Shown here piece after piece: positions 52,145 through 61,030 of a DNA stretch of 64,000 bases; the first letter of the stretch is position 1, and the number at the start of each line of letters is the position of its first letter. Position numbers and translations under genes: made by a program. The stretch comes from Terriglobus albidus. Lineage in GTDB: Bacteria; Acidobacteriota; Terriglobia; Terriglobales; Acidobacteriaceae. The DNA is taken from positions 1,240,001 through 1,304,000 of the forward strand of contig NZ_CP042806.1 in NCBI RefSeq assembly GCF_008000815.1, written 5' to 3'. Below the pieces are notes generated by a model that worked only from the letters and a program-made list of their open reading frames with translations, was not told where the DNA came from and did not search any database.

Positions 52145-52370
52145 TAATGTCACTTACTTTCCCAACCAAGAGTGGAACAACGGGCTTCTTGAAGCAAATG
52201 GAGAGAAATTAGGTTGCCAAACCCTACAGCAGGAACCAAGGCCGGTACCGCTTTCTCAGTGAAAACTAAACTCACATTCATTTCCAGCTCACCCCCTAAG
52301 AGTTCCGTAGTGCAATCGGAACGCATTGGAGGCCTCTACTCCTATGGAAACTGAAAAGTAAGTGACATTA
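52145..52370. mobile_element. 226-bp MITE with perfect 16-bp terminal inverted repeats and 10-bp target duplication
   Basis: TAATGTCACTTACTTT (52145-52160) and AAAGTAAGTGACATTA (52355-52370) are exact inverted copies. Both sides carry the direct repeat GGCTTCAGCC (52135-52144 and 52371-52380). Removing the element and one copy restores the palindrome CCGTGGGCTTCAGCCCACGG, which matches the intact unit at 15737-15757. The inside is AT-richer than the neighbourhood and has no meaningful frame, so it must be moved by a transposase elsewhere. The TAATG end and a duplication of 10 bases recall the IS4 family, which is an inference from memory. Confidence 0.85.
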
Positions 52371-52380
52371 GGCTTCAGCC

Positions 52381-52574
52381 CACGGTTTACGAGCTCAAAA
52401 AGAATTGGGCTTTAGCCCTTGGCCTCTATGACTGGAAGAAAGGCCCAGGGCTAAAGCCCGTGTATTTAATCACCAGAATCAGCGGGCTGAAGCCCGCTGC
52501 TCCCACCCGGTTCGAGCTTCGCTCGAATACCCAGGTCCCTAGGGGACCCGGGGCACCCAGTATGGTGGCTACCG
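52381..52574. repeat. Repeat-dense spacer between manD and GH31
   Basis: No gene is visible. The stretch holds GGGCTTTAGCCC (near 52408), GGGCTAAAGCCC (near 52448), GCGGGCTGAAGCCCGC (near 52483) and the two-hairpin unit at 52508-52558 that nearly duplicates 34233-34284. The genes on both sides are convergent, so these hairpins may end transcription from both strands. Confidence 0.7.
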
Positions 52575-54983
52575 CTACTGCAGCGCCACATCCATGCCGC
52601 GGCCGGCGTCTTCGATGGTGCGTGTCTTGGCTGGGGTTGTGCCGTCGTTCACTTCAACGCGGATCTCATGCCACCAGGGGCGGTAGTCTCCTTCGTGAGC
52701 GCCGATGTGAACGCGTACCTGGCCGTTACTCTGTTGCTCGCAGGTGAAGCTCATGCGCAGGGAGTGCCCGTTGCGATAGGCGAAGCTGGTGCCGTCGTCC
52801 TGGTAGATGGACCCGTTACAGTGCTCGCCGGGATAAACGCGGAGTGTCAATGGTCCCTGTGGTTTCTCTTCCGTGCTTTGGGTAAGGGGAGCCAGTGGAA
52901 GGATCGAGCCTTCGCGGACGTACACCGGCAGCTCTTCCAGCTTGGGCGTGATCATGATTGGCTTCGTCGCTGCGGCGGCATCGCGAATCTCCAGATCGCG
53001 CGCTGCGGTCTTGGTGCGGCGGTCGAGCTTCTCGCCGGTCCAGTAGTCGTACCAGATGCCGGAAGGCAGATGCAGCTCATAGGGGGCGACTTCTTCCGGA
53101 GAAGGCGATGGAGCGATGAGAAGGTTTGCTCCGAACATGTACTCTCCGCCGCCTGCGTCCAGGTCCATCGGATGTCCATCGGTGGTTGCGTGAGGAAACT
53201 CGAGGAAGAGCGGACGCATAATCGGCATGCCATCGTGCGAAGTCTCCTCTGCTGCGGTGTAGAGATAGGGCAGCAGGCGGTACCGCTCTTCGATGTAGCG
53301 GCGGCGAATGGTCTCGTGCTGCGGGCCGTCGACCCATGGCTCGTGATCGCGTGTGCCCTTGGCGGCATGGTCACGGTCGATGGGCTGGAAGGCCGCAAGT
53401 TGCAGCCAGCGTGTGAGCAGGTCGGGTGACGGCGAACCGGCGAAGCCGCCTACATCGGCTCCACTCAGGGAGAATCCGCTGAGTCCCAGGTTCAGCAGTT
53501 GCGGCACAGTCTGGCGAAGATGATTCCAGGTAGAGCTGTTGTCTCCGGTCCAGGTAGCGGCGTAGCGTTGTCCGCCGGCATAGCTTGCGCGGGTAAGCAC
53601 GAATGGACGCTGATTCGGCTGCAGCTTCAGCAGACCCTCATAGGTTGCTCGCGAGTTCTCCAGGCCGTAGATGTTATGGATCTCGAGATGCGTCGCGGTC
53701 CGCTTCTGGAAGCCGGGCTCATCGATGCGATGTTGCACATCGTCGGGCATCGTCTTGGTCGGATAGGTGAAGACCGCGGGCTCATTCATGTCGTTCCAGA
53801 AGCCGGCGACCTTCTGCGATGCAAACTCCTTGTACAGTCCACCCCACCACTCGCGTGTGGCCTTTTGTGTGAACTCCGGAAAGACTGAAGGTCCCGGCCA
53901 TACCGGTCCAACATAGGTCGAGCCATCCGGATTCTTCACAAAATGATCGCCTGCAGTGCCGCTGTCGTAGGGCGCATATCCTTCGTTCGGAACCTTGGCG
54001 ATGTGCAGGTCGGTGATAACCACCAAGTGAAACTGCTTGCGTGCCAGTTCGCTGACCATGGAGCTGAAGTTCGGGAACTTGATCTGGTCTACGGTGAAGG
54101 GCCGATTCTTCTGTTGGAAGTCGATATCCAGGTAAAGAGCGTCAGCGGGGATGTGGTCGGCGCGAAGGCGGTCGGCAACTTCCGTCAGCCGCGATTCCGG
54201 CTCGTAGGTGTAGCGCGACTGCTGGAAGCCGAGGCTCCATAGCGGTGGCAGCGGTGTCGGGCCGGTGAGCCAGGCATAGGTTTCAATGACCTTCTTCGGA
54301 TCGGGACCGTAGATCAGGTAGTAGTCGATCGGACCGTTCGGCGCTCCGAAGGAGTATGCATCCGGCATCTCGCGCCCGAAGTCGAAGAAGCTTCGCCAGG
54401 TGTTGTCGAACAACACTCCGAGGGCTGTGCCAGACGTGAAGCTGATGAAGAAGGGGATGCTCTTGTAGATGGGGTCGGTCGATTCCTGCCAGCCGAAGTT
54501 GTCGGTGTTCCACATGGTGAACGCCTGGCCGGCGCGGTCCAGGGGGCCGGGTTTGTCTCCCAGGCCGAAGAAGTGCTCATTGGGCCACTTCCGTTTGTAG
54601 ATGCGGAACCGGTCTCCCTGCCATTGCACTGGCTCGATGTCCTGCTGCAGGAGATGTCCCGCACGATCAGTCACGGCCAAACGCAGCTTGTCGTCGACGG
54701 TGACTTCGAGAGTGGCGGTCTCGAAACCACCTGTCGTCGGAGTGACATTGACCTGTGCCGTTCGTGCTTCGGGAAGTACCGCCCATGAGGCATCCTCGGG
54801 GGCATGTCCACGTCGCCACATCCGCACCCGCAAGACATCGTCGCGCAGGGCGGTGACGCGCAGCATGCTGTCCCCAGCCGAGAACTCTCCTCCGTTCGGC
54901 AGAGGTCGACTCTGCGCGGGTTGGGAGAGCACCGGCAGACAGGAGAGAAGCAGGGCAGCCAGGGACAGAAGACGCGTGCGCAT
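52575..54983 (-). CDS. Secreted GH31 alpha-glucosidase/alpha-xylosidase
   Basis: The protein has 802 residues with a signal peptide (LLSLAALLLSCLPVLSQ). A galactose-mutarotase-like N-domain contains FFGLGDKPGPLDRAG. The GH31 barrel has the nucleophile D398 in GFWNDMNEPAVF, TGDNSSTWNHL, and GADVGGFAG close to the acid/base region. The C-terminal part is a DUF5110-like beta domain (LPVYVREGSILPLAP, YQDDGTSFAYRNG). The WNDMNEP form and the GLGDK segment are typical of alpha-glucosidases. Alpha-xylosidase is also conceivable next to a hemicellulose locus. It lies 121 bases downstream of the membrane regulator gene on the same strand and near the GH13 gene, so a starch/malto-oligosaccharide role fits too. 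Confidence 0.9.
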   Translation of the reverse strand: MRTRLLSLAALLLSCLPVLSQPAQSRPLPNGGEFSAGDSMLRVTALRDDVLRVRMWRRGHAPEDASWAVLPEARTAQVNVTPTTGGFETATLEVTVDDKLRLAVTDRAGHLLQQDIEPVQWQGDRFRIYKRKWPNEHFFGLGDKPGPLDRAGQAFTMWNTDNFGWQESTDPIYKSIPFFISFTSGTALGVLFDNTWRSFFDFGREMPDAYSFGAPNGPIDYYLIYGPDPKKVIETYAWLTGPTPLPPLWSLGFQQSRYTYEPESRLTEVADRLRADHIPADALYLDIDFQQKNRPFTVDQIKFPNFSSMVSELARKQFHLVVITDLHIAKVPNEGYAPYDSGTAGDHFVKNPDGSTYVGPVWPGPSVFPEFTQKATREWWGGLYKEFASQKVAGFWNDMNEPAVFTYPTKTMPDDVQHRIDEPGFQKRTATHLEIHNIYGLENSRATYEGLLKLQPNQRPFVLTRASYAGGQRYAATWTGDNSSTWNHLRQTVPQLLNLGLSGFSLSGADVGGFAGSPSPDLLTRWLQLAAFQPIDRDHAAKGTRDHEPWVDGPQHETIRRRYIEERYRLLPYLYTAAEETSHDGMPIMRPLFLEFPHATTDGHPMDLDAGGGEYMFGANLLIAPSPSPEEVAPYELHLPSGIWYDYWTGEKLDRRTKTAARDLEIRDAAAATKPIMITPKLEELPVYVREGSILPLAPLTQSTEEKPQGPLTLRVYPGEHCNGSIYQDDGTSFAYRNGHSLRMSFTCEQQSNGQVRVHIGAHEGDYRPWWHEIRVEVNDGTTPAKTRTIEDAGRGMDVALQ

Positions 54984-55104
54984 AGTGGCAAGAAGACGGA
55001 AATCTCACACTTCGTCGCAATGCTTCGCGAGCCAACTATCCTTCATTTCTGCTTCACTCGCTAAGCCTTCTGGAATCAATAGAAAGCGCGAGCAGGTGAA
55101 CAGG

Positions 55105-57285
55105 TTATTTGCCGTCGAGATCGAGCATGTAAAGGTTTCCGGTAGCTGTGCGGGCACGCACCAGAGGTACGCTATCCGGGGTTATGCCGGAGAAGAAGTA
55201 GTCTGCGATGTCGCCGGTGCGGAAGCTGGTCAGGCTGGCTACCTCTTCCAGCTTTCCATCGGGGATGGAGACGCGATAGATCGGCTGAGTGTTTGCCATG
55301 AAGGCGTGAAGGTAGATTGTCCGGCTGTCTGCCGACCAGACGGGGTCTGCCACGGAGGTCGTGGCCAGCGCCTTCCAGGTCTTCGCTGCTACGTCATAGA
55401 GCACCAGCCTGCGCTGGTCCAGGCTGATGGCGGCGATGTAGCGGCCGTCCGGTGACCAGCGTGGGCTGAAGTAGCCCTCCGAGTTCGGAATCGCTTCGGT
55501 CTTATGGGTCTCCAGATTCAGCAACTGCAGGTTGCGGGTGGTGCTTTCCATGCCCATCAGGTCGGTGACGCGCCCGAAGACCAGAGTCTTTCCATCGGCA
55601 GACCAGGAAGGGTCGCCGGCATTGCGATTTTCCTGAAGGAGGGCAGTCGGGCTTCCACCGTCTGCCTGGATCGCATAAAGTTGCCACGCCTTCCCGGGTT
55701 GGCGTGCCATCAGGGCGAGCTGTTGGCCATCGGGGGACCACTGGGCCAGAAAGACCTGCATCGACTCCGGGGTGAGCTGGATCTTCTCCGTTCCGTCTAC
55801 ACGTGCCCGCCATAGCCGTCCCTGCGGATCGGTCCATGCTACCCACTGGGCATCTCGCGAGTAGGTGACCCGGCTGGCGTTGGCCAGGAAGGCTCGTTCA
55901 GGTAGAAACTCTCTGCGTGTGGCGTCGAACCGCTGCAGCTCAGACCGCGAATCAAGGCCAAGGAAGAAGATGCGATGTCCATTGCGGGCAGCGACCGGAG
56001 CCTGGAAATCCAGCGGGCCATTCGTAATCTTCGTAGGCGCAGAGCTTCCGTTGTACTGCCAAAGGTCGGTGTTGCCGTCATGCGAGGACTGGAAGATGTA
56101 GTACTTGCCGTCTGAGGTCCAGGTGCCGCAGCACTCAGTCGCCGGCTTTGACCAGTTAACGAGGAGAGGCTTAGCTTTGCGTGACTTGGCGTCCATCTCC
56201 CATAAGGACTGAGTATGGGCGATGGGGTCCAGGATGGTGAAACGAAGCACCTTGCCATCGGGGGACCAGCGCAGCCAGAACGCCCGTCCGAACGGAAGCG
56301 TGGCGAACGGGACGGAGGCGCCGTCCTGCAGATGGGTGACGGAGAGCTGTGATCCGGCGGCGTACAGAATGCCGGAGCCATCCGACATCCAGGTCGCGTC
56401 GTGGGCGTTAATATTGGCTACCCGCAGCGCCGATCCTCCACCGGTCGGAACAACCCAGAGCGGCTGTTCGGATTCCGGGGACAAATGGCTGCGCAGCAAT
56501 AACTTGGATCCATCTGGCGAGAGGTCGCCGAGCGATGGAGCTGCGATTTCGCTGGGTACCGGCAGAGGCATGGTCTCTCCGGTGTTCACGAAGACCTGCG
56601 ACAGAATGGTGCGTCCGTTTTCGATCTGCCCGGTGAAGATGCGTACTCCATCAGTGGCTGCGGAGGGAAAGCTCTCCATCGCCGGGGCTCCGGGTGAGAT
56701 ACGTCCGTGATGGGTCAATTGGGTGATGCGGTCGGGCTCTCCTCGTCCCTGGGACTGCCCCAGATAGAAGCCCACGCCCGCAGCTGCAAGAACAGCCATC
56801 AACCCCACGCCGGAGAGCACGAAGCGGATGGTCGATGGAGAAAAGGATGCCCGGCTCTTGGGAATGCTCTCCGCACGTGCGGTAGTAGTCTGTGGTTCGG
56901 TGGGAACGGTAACCGGCGCCGCGGAGGCCTGCGCTACCGCCTGGACAGGATAGGTAACCGGAGCGATAAACCGGTAGCCGCGGCGGGCCAGGGTCTCTAC
57001 AAATCTTGGGTTGTCGGCGGAGTCGCTCAGGGCCTCACGGATCTTATTAATAGCTGTGCCCAGCGAGTGGTCGAAGTCGACGATCGTGTCCTTGCCCCAC
57101 AGGCGCTGCTGCAACTCTTCCCGGGACACAACCTCACCCGGGCGCTCGAGCAAAATGCTCAGCACTTTGAAGGGCTGACTCTGGATTTTGATTCGGTGGC
57201 CAGCCTTCCAGAGCTCGCCCGATTGGAGATCGGCCTCATAGAGCCCGAAGGATACCCGGGATGGGCTCTGGACCGTGGATGACAT
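55105..57285 (-). CDS. ToxR/CadC-like membrane regulator: winged helix, one helix, TolB-type propeller
   Basis: I start at ATG 57285 (MSSTVQSPSRV), with GAGG nine bases upstream; 85 codons of open frame before it are in non-coding style. The 726-residue protein has an OmpR-type winged-helix DNA-binding domain at about 10-110 (QPFKVLSILLERPGEVVSREEL, DFDHSLGTAINKIREAL, ARRGYRF). A proline-rich linker and one membrane helix at about 155-175 (FVLSGVGLMAVLAAAGVGFYL) follow. Then comes a large extracytoplasmic WD40/PD40 propeller (LSPDGSKLLLRS, WSPDGKVLRF, WSADGKTLVFGR, WSPDGRYIAAISLDQ). It would bind DNA while sensing a periplasmic cue. It is divergent from the receptor at 57546, its likely target. 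The 260-base spacer must hold both promoters. Confidence 0.9.
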   Translation of the reverse strand: MSSTVQSPSRVSFGLYEADLQSGELWKAGHRIKIQSQPFKVLSILLERPGEVVSREELQQRLWGKDTIVDFDHSLGTAINKIREALSDSADNPRFVETLARRGYRFIAPVTYPVQAVAQASAAPVTVPTEPQTTTARAESIPKSRASFSPSTIRFVLSGVGLMAVLAAAGVGFYLGQSQGRGEPDRITQLTHHGRISPGAPAMESFPSAATDGVRIFTGQIENGRTILSQVFVNTGETMPLPVPSEIAAPSLGDLSPDGSKLLLRSHLSPESEQPLWVVPTGGGSALRVANINAHDATWMSDGSGILYAAGSQLSVTHLQDGASVPFATLPFGRAFWLRWSPDGKVLRFTILDPIAHTQSLWEMDAKSRKAKPLLVNWSKPATECCGTWTSDGKYYIFQSSHDGNTDLWQYNGSSAPTKITNGPLDFQAPVAARNGHRIFFLGLDSRSELQRFDATRREFLPERAFLANASRVTYSRDAQWVAWTDPQGRLWRARVDGTEKIQLTPESMQVFLAQWSPDGQQLALMARQPGKAWQLYAIQADGGSPTALLQENRNAGDPSWSADGKTLVFGRVTDLMGMESTTRNLQLLNLETHKTEAIPNSEGYFSPRWSPDGRYIAAISLDQRRLVLYDVAAKTWKALATTSVADPVWSADSRTIYLHAFMANTQPIYRVSIPDGKLEEVASLTSFRTGDIADYFFSGITPDSVPLVRARTATGNLYMLDLDGK

Positions 57286-57545
57286 CGTACTTAACCTCGC
57301 GCCAATGACTGTATCACCGATGTGAAACCGGTGCGGTTCGAACCCCGACAGTCGTTGATTGCATCCATATAAACAGCTCAGAAATAAAGAGTTATCTGGT
57401 GAAGAAGAATTGAACGAAAAAAGGCGGGGCGTGGATTGCGATGAGTAGGGCAAAGGCGACATGGTTCGCATCGCAGCCTGAATTCCCCCTATTTTTGCGG
57501 ACTCCGATCCGTAGAGGAACAGGCGGCCTTTTGGAGGCACGTTTT

Positions 57546-60500
57546 ATGAAGACTACAAACAGCCCTGAGACAAGAAGAGGGTTTGCCGGAGTTTGGTTTG
57601 CTATGGCTCTCTGCCTGGCAATGCTGTTCCCCGGTTTGCTTCTGGCACAGTCCGACACAGGACGTGTGACCGGAACGGTAACCGACGCAACCGGAGCTGT
57701 GATTCCTGGTGCGACCGTAACCCTGGTCAACACCGACACCGGCGCCACCCAGACGGCGACCACGAATGGAGAGGGCTTCTATAACTTCTCGGCTGTGGTT
57801 CGTGGCAACTATCGAGTCGATGCCACCATGGCCGGTTTCGCCAAGAACACACAGACCCTCGTACTGCAGGTCTCTCAGGTTGTGGCCGCCGACTTCCATC
57901 TCCCTCCCGGAGCGCAGAGCACCACGATCGATGTCACCTCGGCTGCTCCTGTCGTGAATCTTTCTACTTCCTCCACTGGAGCCGTAGTCGAAGGCCGCCA
58001 GGTGACAGAGCTTCCCATCAACGGACGCAACTTTACCCAGCTGGCCACTCTGGTCCCGGGTGTGACACGCGGTGCATTCTCGAGTGATGCCTCCGGACGT
58101 AATGGCAACTCTGAGACCTTCCGTTACAGTGACAGCGGCGGCGCTGCGATCTCCGCCAACGGCATGCGCCAGCAGGCGAACAACTTCCTGCTCGACGGTA
58201 CAGACAACAATGAGTCACTTGTTAATGGCATAGTATTCTTCACTCCGCCTGAGGCGATTCAGGAGTTCCGCGTTGATACTTCGGTGGCTCCCGCGGAGTT
58301 CGGCCGTGCCGGTGGCGCGATCATCAACACTTCGGTGAAGTCGGGCACCAATGCGATTCATGGATCGCTCTTCGGCTACTACCGCAGCGCTGCCTTCGAC
58401 GCCAACCCGAATTACTTCAATCCGACCGCGGTGAAGCCTTCCTTCCAGCGGAAGCAGCTCGGCTTTGCTGCGGGTGGGCCGATCTGGAAGGACAAGATCT
58501 TCCTGTTCGGCGATTATCAGGCACTGCGTTTGAGACAGCCGCAGGACACCGGCTATCACACGGTGCCGACGGCGCGTATACGCACCGGCGATTTCGGCGA
58601 ACTACTGGGGCAGGATGTCACGACGGTTCCGGATGCAACGTTGACCGGTTGTACCGCGGTAAAGGTTATCGGCGCGATCTATGACCCCACTACCTGCCTC
58701 CCGTTCACGAATAATGTCATTCCGACGTCGCGTCAGACGAAGGCTGCCATCAACTATTTCAATGCGTATCCGCTACCCTCGCGTGGTGGCCTGATCAACA
58801 ACTACTATGTCGTGCGCAACCAGATTCGTAATTTCAACGACTTTGATGGCCGCATCGACTTCCGCATCTCGCAGAAGGACTCGGTCTTTGCCCGCTATAG
58901 CTATGGGCAGGACAACTTCGACGTAAACAGCGAGTTCACGAATCTGCCCGCCGGTTTTGCATCAGGCGCAAACGTCAGCCATCCGCGCGGCGTCGCTGCG
59001 GGTTATACGCGCATCTTCACGGCGAACCTGGTAAATGAGTTCCGCTTCGGTTATGTTCGTCCGCAGTTCGGTTACATTCCTCCGATGTTCGGAACGCCGG
59101 TATCGCAGAACCTCGGTATTGTGAATGCGAACCGCAACGCTCTACTGGGTGGCGGAGCTCTGATCGGCGGCAGCAATACGCAGATTGAGTACACCGGTGA
59201 CGGTGGACCGTATAACGTCCCTGAGAAGACCTACCAGTACGCCGATTCGCTGAGCTGGACCCACGGCAACCACGCCTTCAAGTTTGGTGCGAACGTCATT
59301 CGCCGTCGGGTGGACTTCTTCCAGGGCAACAACGCCAAGGGTTACTTCATCATCGGTGGTGTGAACTATCCGGGAACGGGTCGTTTCACCGGTTATGAGA
59401 CCAGCGAACTGGTCGCCGGCTTTACCGACTACCGCATCGGTTCTGCCAGCACCTACTTCAAGAACTTCAGTTGGGAGACTGGCTACTTTGCCCAGGACGA
59501 CTGGAAGGTAACTCGCCGCCTCACGCTGAATCTTGGTCTTCGCTACGATCTGTATACCTATCCGTACGAGCAGGACAACAACCAGTCCAACTACGACGTT
59601 GCGGCAGGAATTCTGCGTGTGGCCGGAACCAACGGCAATTCGCGCAGCCTGATCGATACGGACAAGAACAACTTTGCTCCGCGCTTCGGCTTTGCCTATG
59701 ATCTCTTCGGCAATGGCCGCGCTTCGCTGCGTGGCGGTTACGGTATCTTCTACTTCGTCGATCGTGGCGGAGTCGGCAACCAGCTGAGCAACAATCCCGG
59801 TTACAACGGCTTCAGCGAATATCGTGCCACGGATGGATATCGCATCACGCTGATGGGACAGGGAGCATTGCGGGATAACAACAGCACGCACGCGACCAGC
59901 GTTCTGCCTCTGCCGCAGTTCGGTCCGGGGTCGGTGAATCTGAATAACCCAACCAACGTCGGTCTGATTGCACAGCCCAAGAACAGCCAGAACAGCATGG
60001 CGCAGAGCTGGAACCTGCAGATCCAGCAGCAGCTCGACCATGCCACCAGCATCAACCTGGCATATGTCGGAACCAAGAGCGATCATCTGATGACGTGGTT
60101 CAACCTGAACGCACCTGTGATTGGCGGTACTGGAAGTGGGCTATATCCGAACCGCGGCACCATTACCTACGGTCTGGCGGGAGGTTCAGGGAACTACCAC
60201 GGTATGCAGATCTTCGTGAATCGGCAGATGTCGGCCGGGCTGCTGGCGACGGTCGCTTATACCTGGTCGCATACGATGGATAACTCGAACGGCGCCTTCA
60301 ACACCGGTACCTCGGGTGCTGGATCTCGTGTCTTCATAACGTCGGGTGGTCCGAACCTGCGGGCTAACTACGGCAGCAGCGACCAGGACCAGCGCCATGT
60401 CTTCACTGCAAGCGCCTTGTATCAGCTTCCGTTTGGGCGTGGCCGCACCTTCGGCCACAATATGAACCGTGCCCTCGATGAGGTGATTGGCGGATGGCAG

Positions 60501-60953
60501 ACGAACACCATCATGTCCTTTGCCAGCGGCACTCCGATCGACCTCAACTTAAATGGCGGAACAATTGATATCCGTCCTGACCTGATTTCATTCCAGAAGG
60601 TGGGCCGTTCGCGGATTACCAGCGCCACCAACAACGGTAACCAGACGTTCTTCAATGCCGTTGTGAAGGCTCCTCCGATCAATTCCTTCAGCATGTACAC
60701 CCGTATCGGCACTCTGAGCCGTAATAAGTTCACCGGCCCTGGCTACAACAAGGTGGACTTTTCGGTCTTCAAGAACTTCTCTATTACCGAGCGTGTAAAG
60801 GCGGAGTTTCGCGCACAGGCTTACAACGTCTTCAACCATCCACAGTTCAGCAATCCGCAGACAAATGCTGCGCAGGCGGACTTCGGAACCATCAACAGTA
60901 TTCGTCAGTACTCCGAGCGCCAGATCGAGCTCGCGGGACACATCAACTTCTAA
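57546..60953 (+). CDS. TonB-dependent receptor, Oar-like, of the glucan region
   Basis: The ATG at 57546 is eight bases after GGAGG (57533-57537); the frame opens at 57441 without a ribosome site. The 1135-residue protein has a signal peptide (WFAMALCLAMLFPGLLLAQ) and a carboxypeptidase-regulatory domain (GTVTDATGAVIPGATVTLVN, GNYRVDATMAGF). A plug follows with RQVTELPINGRNFTQLATLV and NNFLLDGTDNNES, then a barrel ending QIELAGHINF. It is followed by a terminator and then GH13 and GH16 genes, and faces a membrane-bound regulator. Malto- or beta-gluco-oligosaccharides are therefore likely ligands (inference). Confidence 0.93.
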   Translation: MKTTNSPETRRGFAGVWFAMALCLAMLFPGLLLAQSDTGRVTGTVTDATGAVIPGATVTLVNTDTGATQTATTNGEGFYNFSAVVRGNYRVDATMAGFAKNTQTLVLQVSQVVAADFHLPPGAQSTTIDVTSAAPVVNLSTSSTGAVVEGRQVTELPINGRNFTQLATLVPGVTRGAFSSDASGRNGNSETFRYSDSGGAAISANGMRQQANNFLLDGTDNNESLVNGIVFFTPPEAIQEFRVDTSVAPAEFGRAGGAIINTSVKSGTNAIHGSLFGYYRSAAFDANPNYFNPTAVKPSFQRKQLGFAAGGPIWKDKIFLFGDYQALRLRQPQDTGYHTVPTARIRTGDFGELLGQDVTTVPDATLTGCTAVKVIGAIYDPTTCLPFTNNVIPTSRQTKAAINYFNAYPLPSRGGLINNYYVVRNQIRNFNDFDGRIDFRISQKDSVFARYSYGQDNFDVNSEFTNLPAGFASGANVSHPRGVAAGYTRIFTANLVNEFRFGYVRPQFGYIPPMFGTPVSQNLGIVNANRNALLGGGALIGGSNTQIEYTGDGGPYNVPEKTYQYADSLSWTHGNHAFKFGANVIRRRVDFFQGNNAKGYFIIGGVNYPGTGRFTGYETSELVAGFTDYRIGSASTYFKNFSWETGYFAQDDWKVTRRLTLNLGLRYDLYTYPYEQDNNQSNYDVAAGILRVAGTNGNSRSLIDTDKNNFAPRFGFAYDLFGNGRASLRGGYGIFYFVDRGGVGNQLSNNPGYNGFSEYRATDGYRITLMGQGALRDNNSTHATSVLPLPQFGPGSVNLNNPTNVGLIAQPKNSQNSMAQSWNLQIQQQLDHATSINLAYVGTKSDHLMTWFNLNAPVIGGTGSGLYPNRGTITYGLAGGSGNYHGMQIFVNRQMSAGLLATVAYTWSHTMDNSNGAFNTGTSGAGSRVFITSGGPNLRANYGSSDQDQRHVFTASALYQLPFGRGRTFGHNMNRALDEVIGGWQTNTIMSFASGTPIDLNLNGGTIDIRPDLISFQKVGRSRITSATNNGNQTFFNAVVKAPPINSFSMYTRIGTLSRNKFTGPGYNKVDFSVFKNFSITERVKAEFRAQAYNVFNHPQFSNPQTNAAQADFGTINSIRQYSERQIELAGHINF

Positions 60954-60971
60954 TCAACCCTGATGCAACTG

Positions 60972-61008
60972 GAATGGCACCGCGAGAGGGCGGTGCCATT
61001 CGTTTCTC
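60972..61008 (+). terminator. Rho-independent terminator after the glucan-region TonB receptor
   Basis: A 12-base perfect stem GAATGGCACCGC/GCGGTGCCATTC (60972-60983 and 60990-61001) with loop GAGAGG is followed by GTTTCTC. It starts 18 bases after the receptor stop codon. The GH13 start lies 30 bases further on. Confidence 0.85.
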
Positions 61009-61030
61009 ATACGAGATGTTGGAGGCGGAA

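Noticed and set aside
52100-52574. CRISPR array in the repeat-rich spacer
   Set aside because: The repeats are short palindromes of different kinds at irregular spacing, with no constant spacer length and no cas genes.
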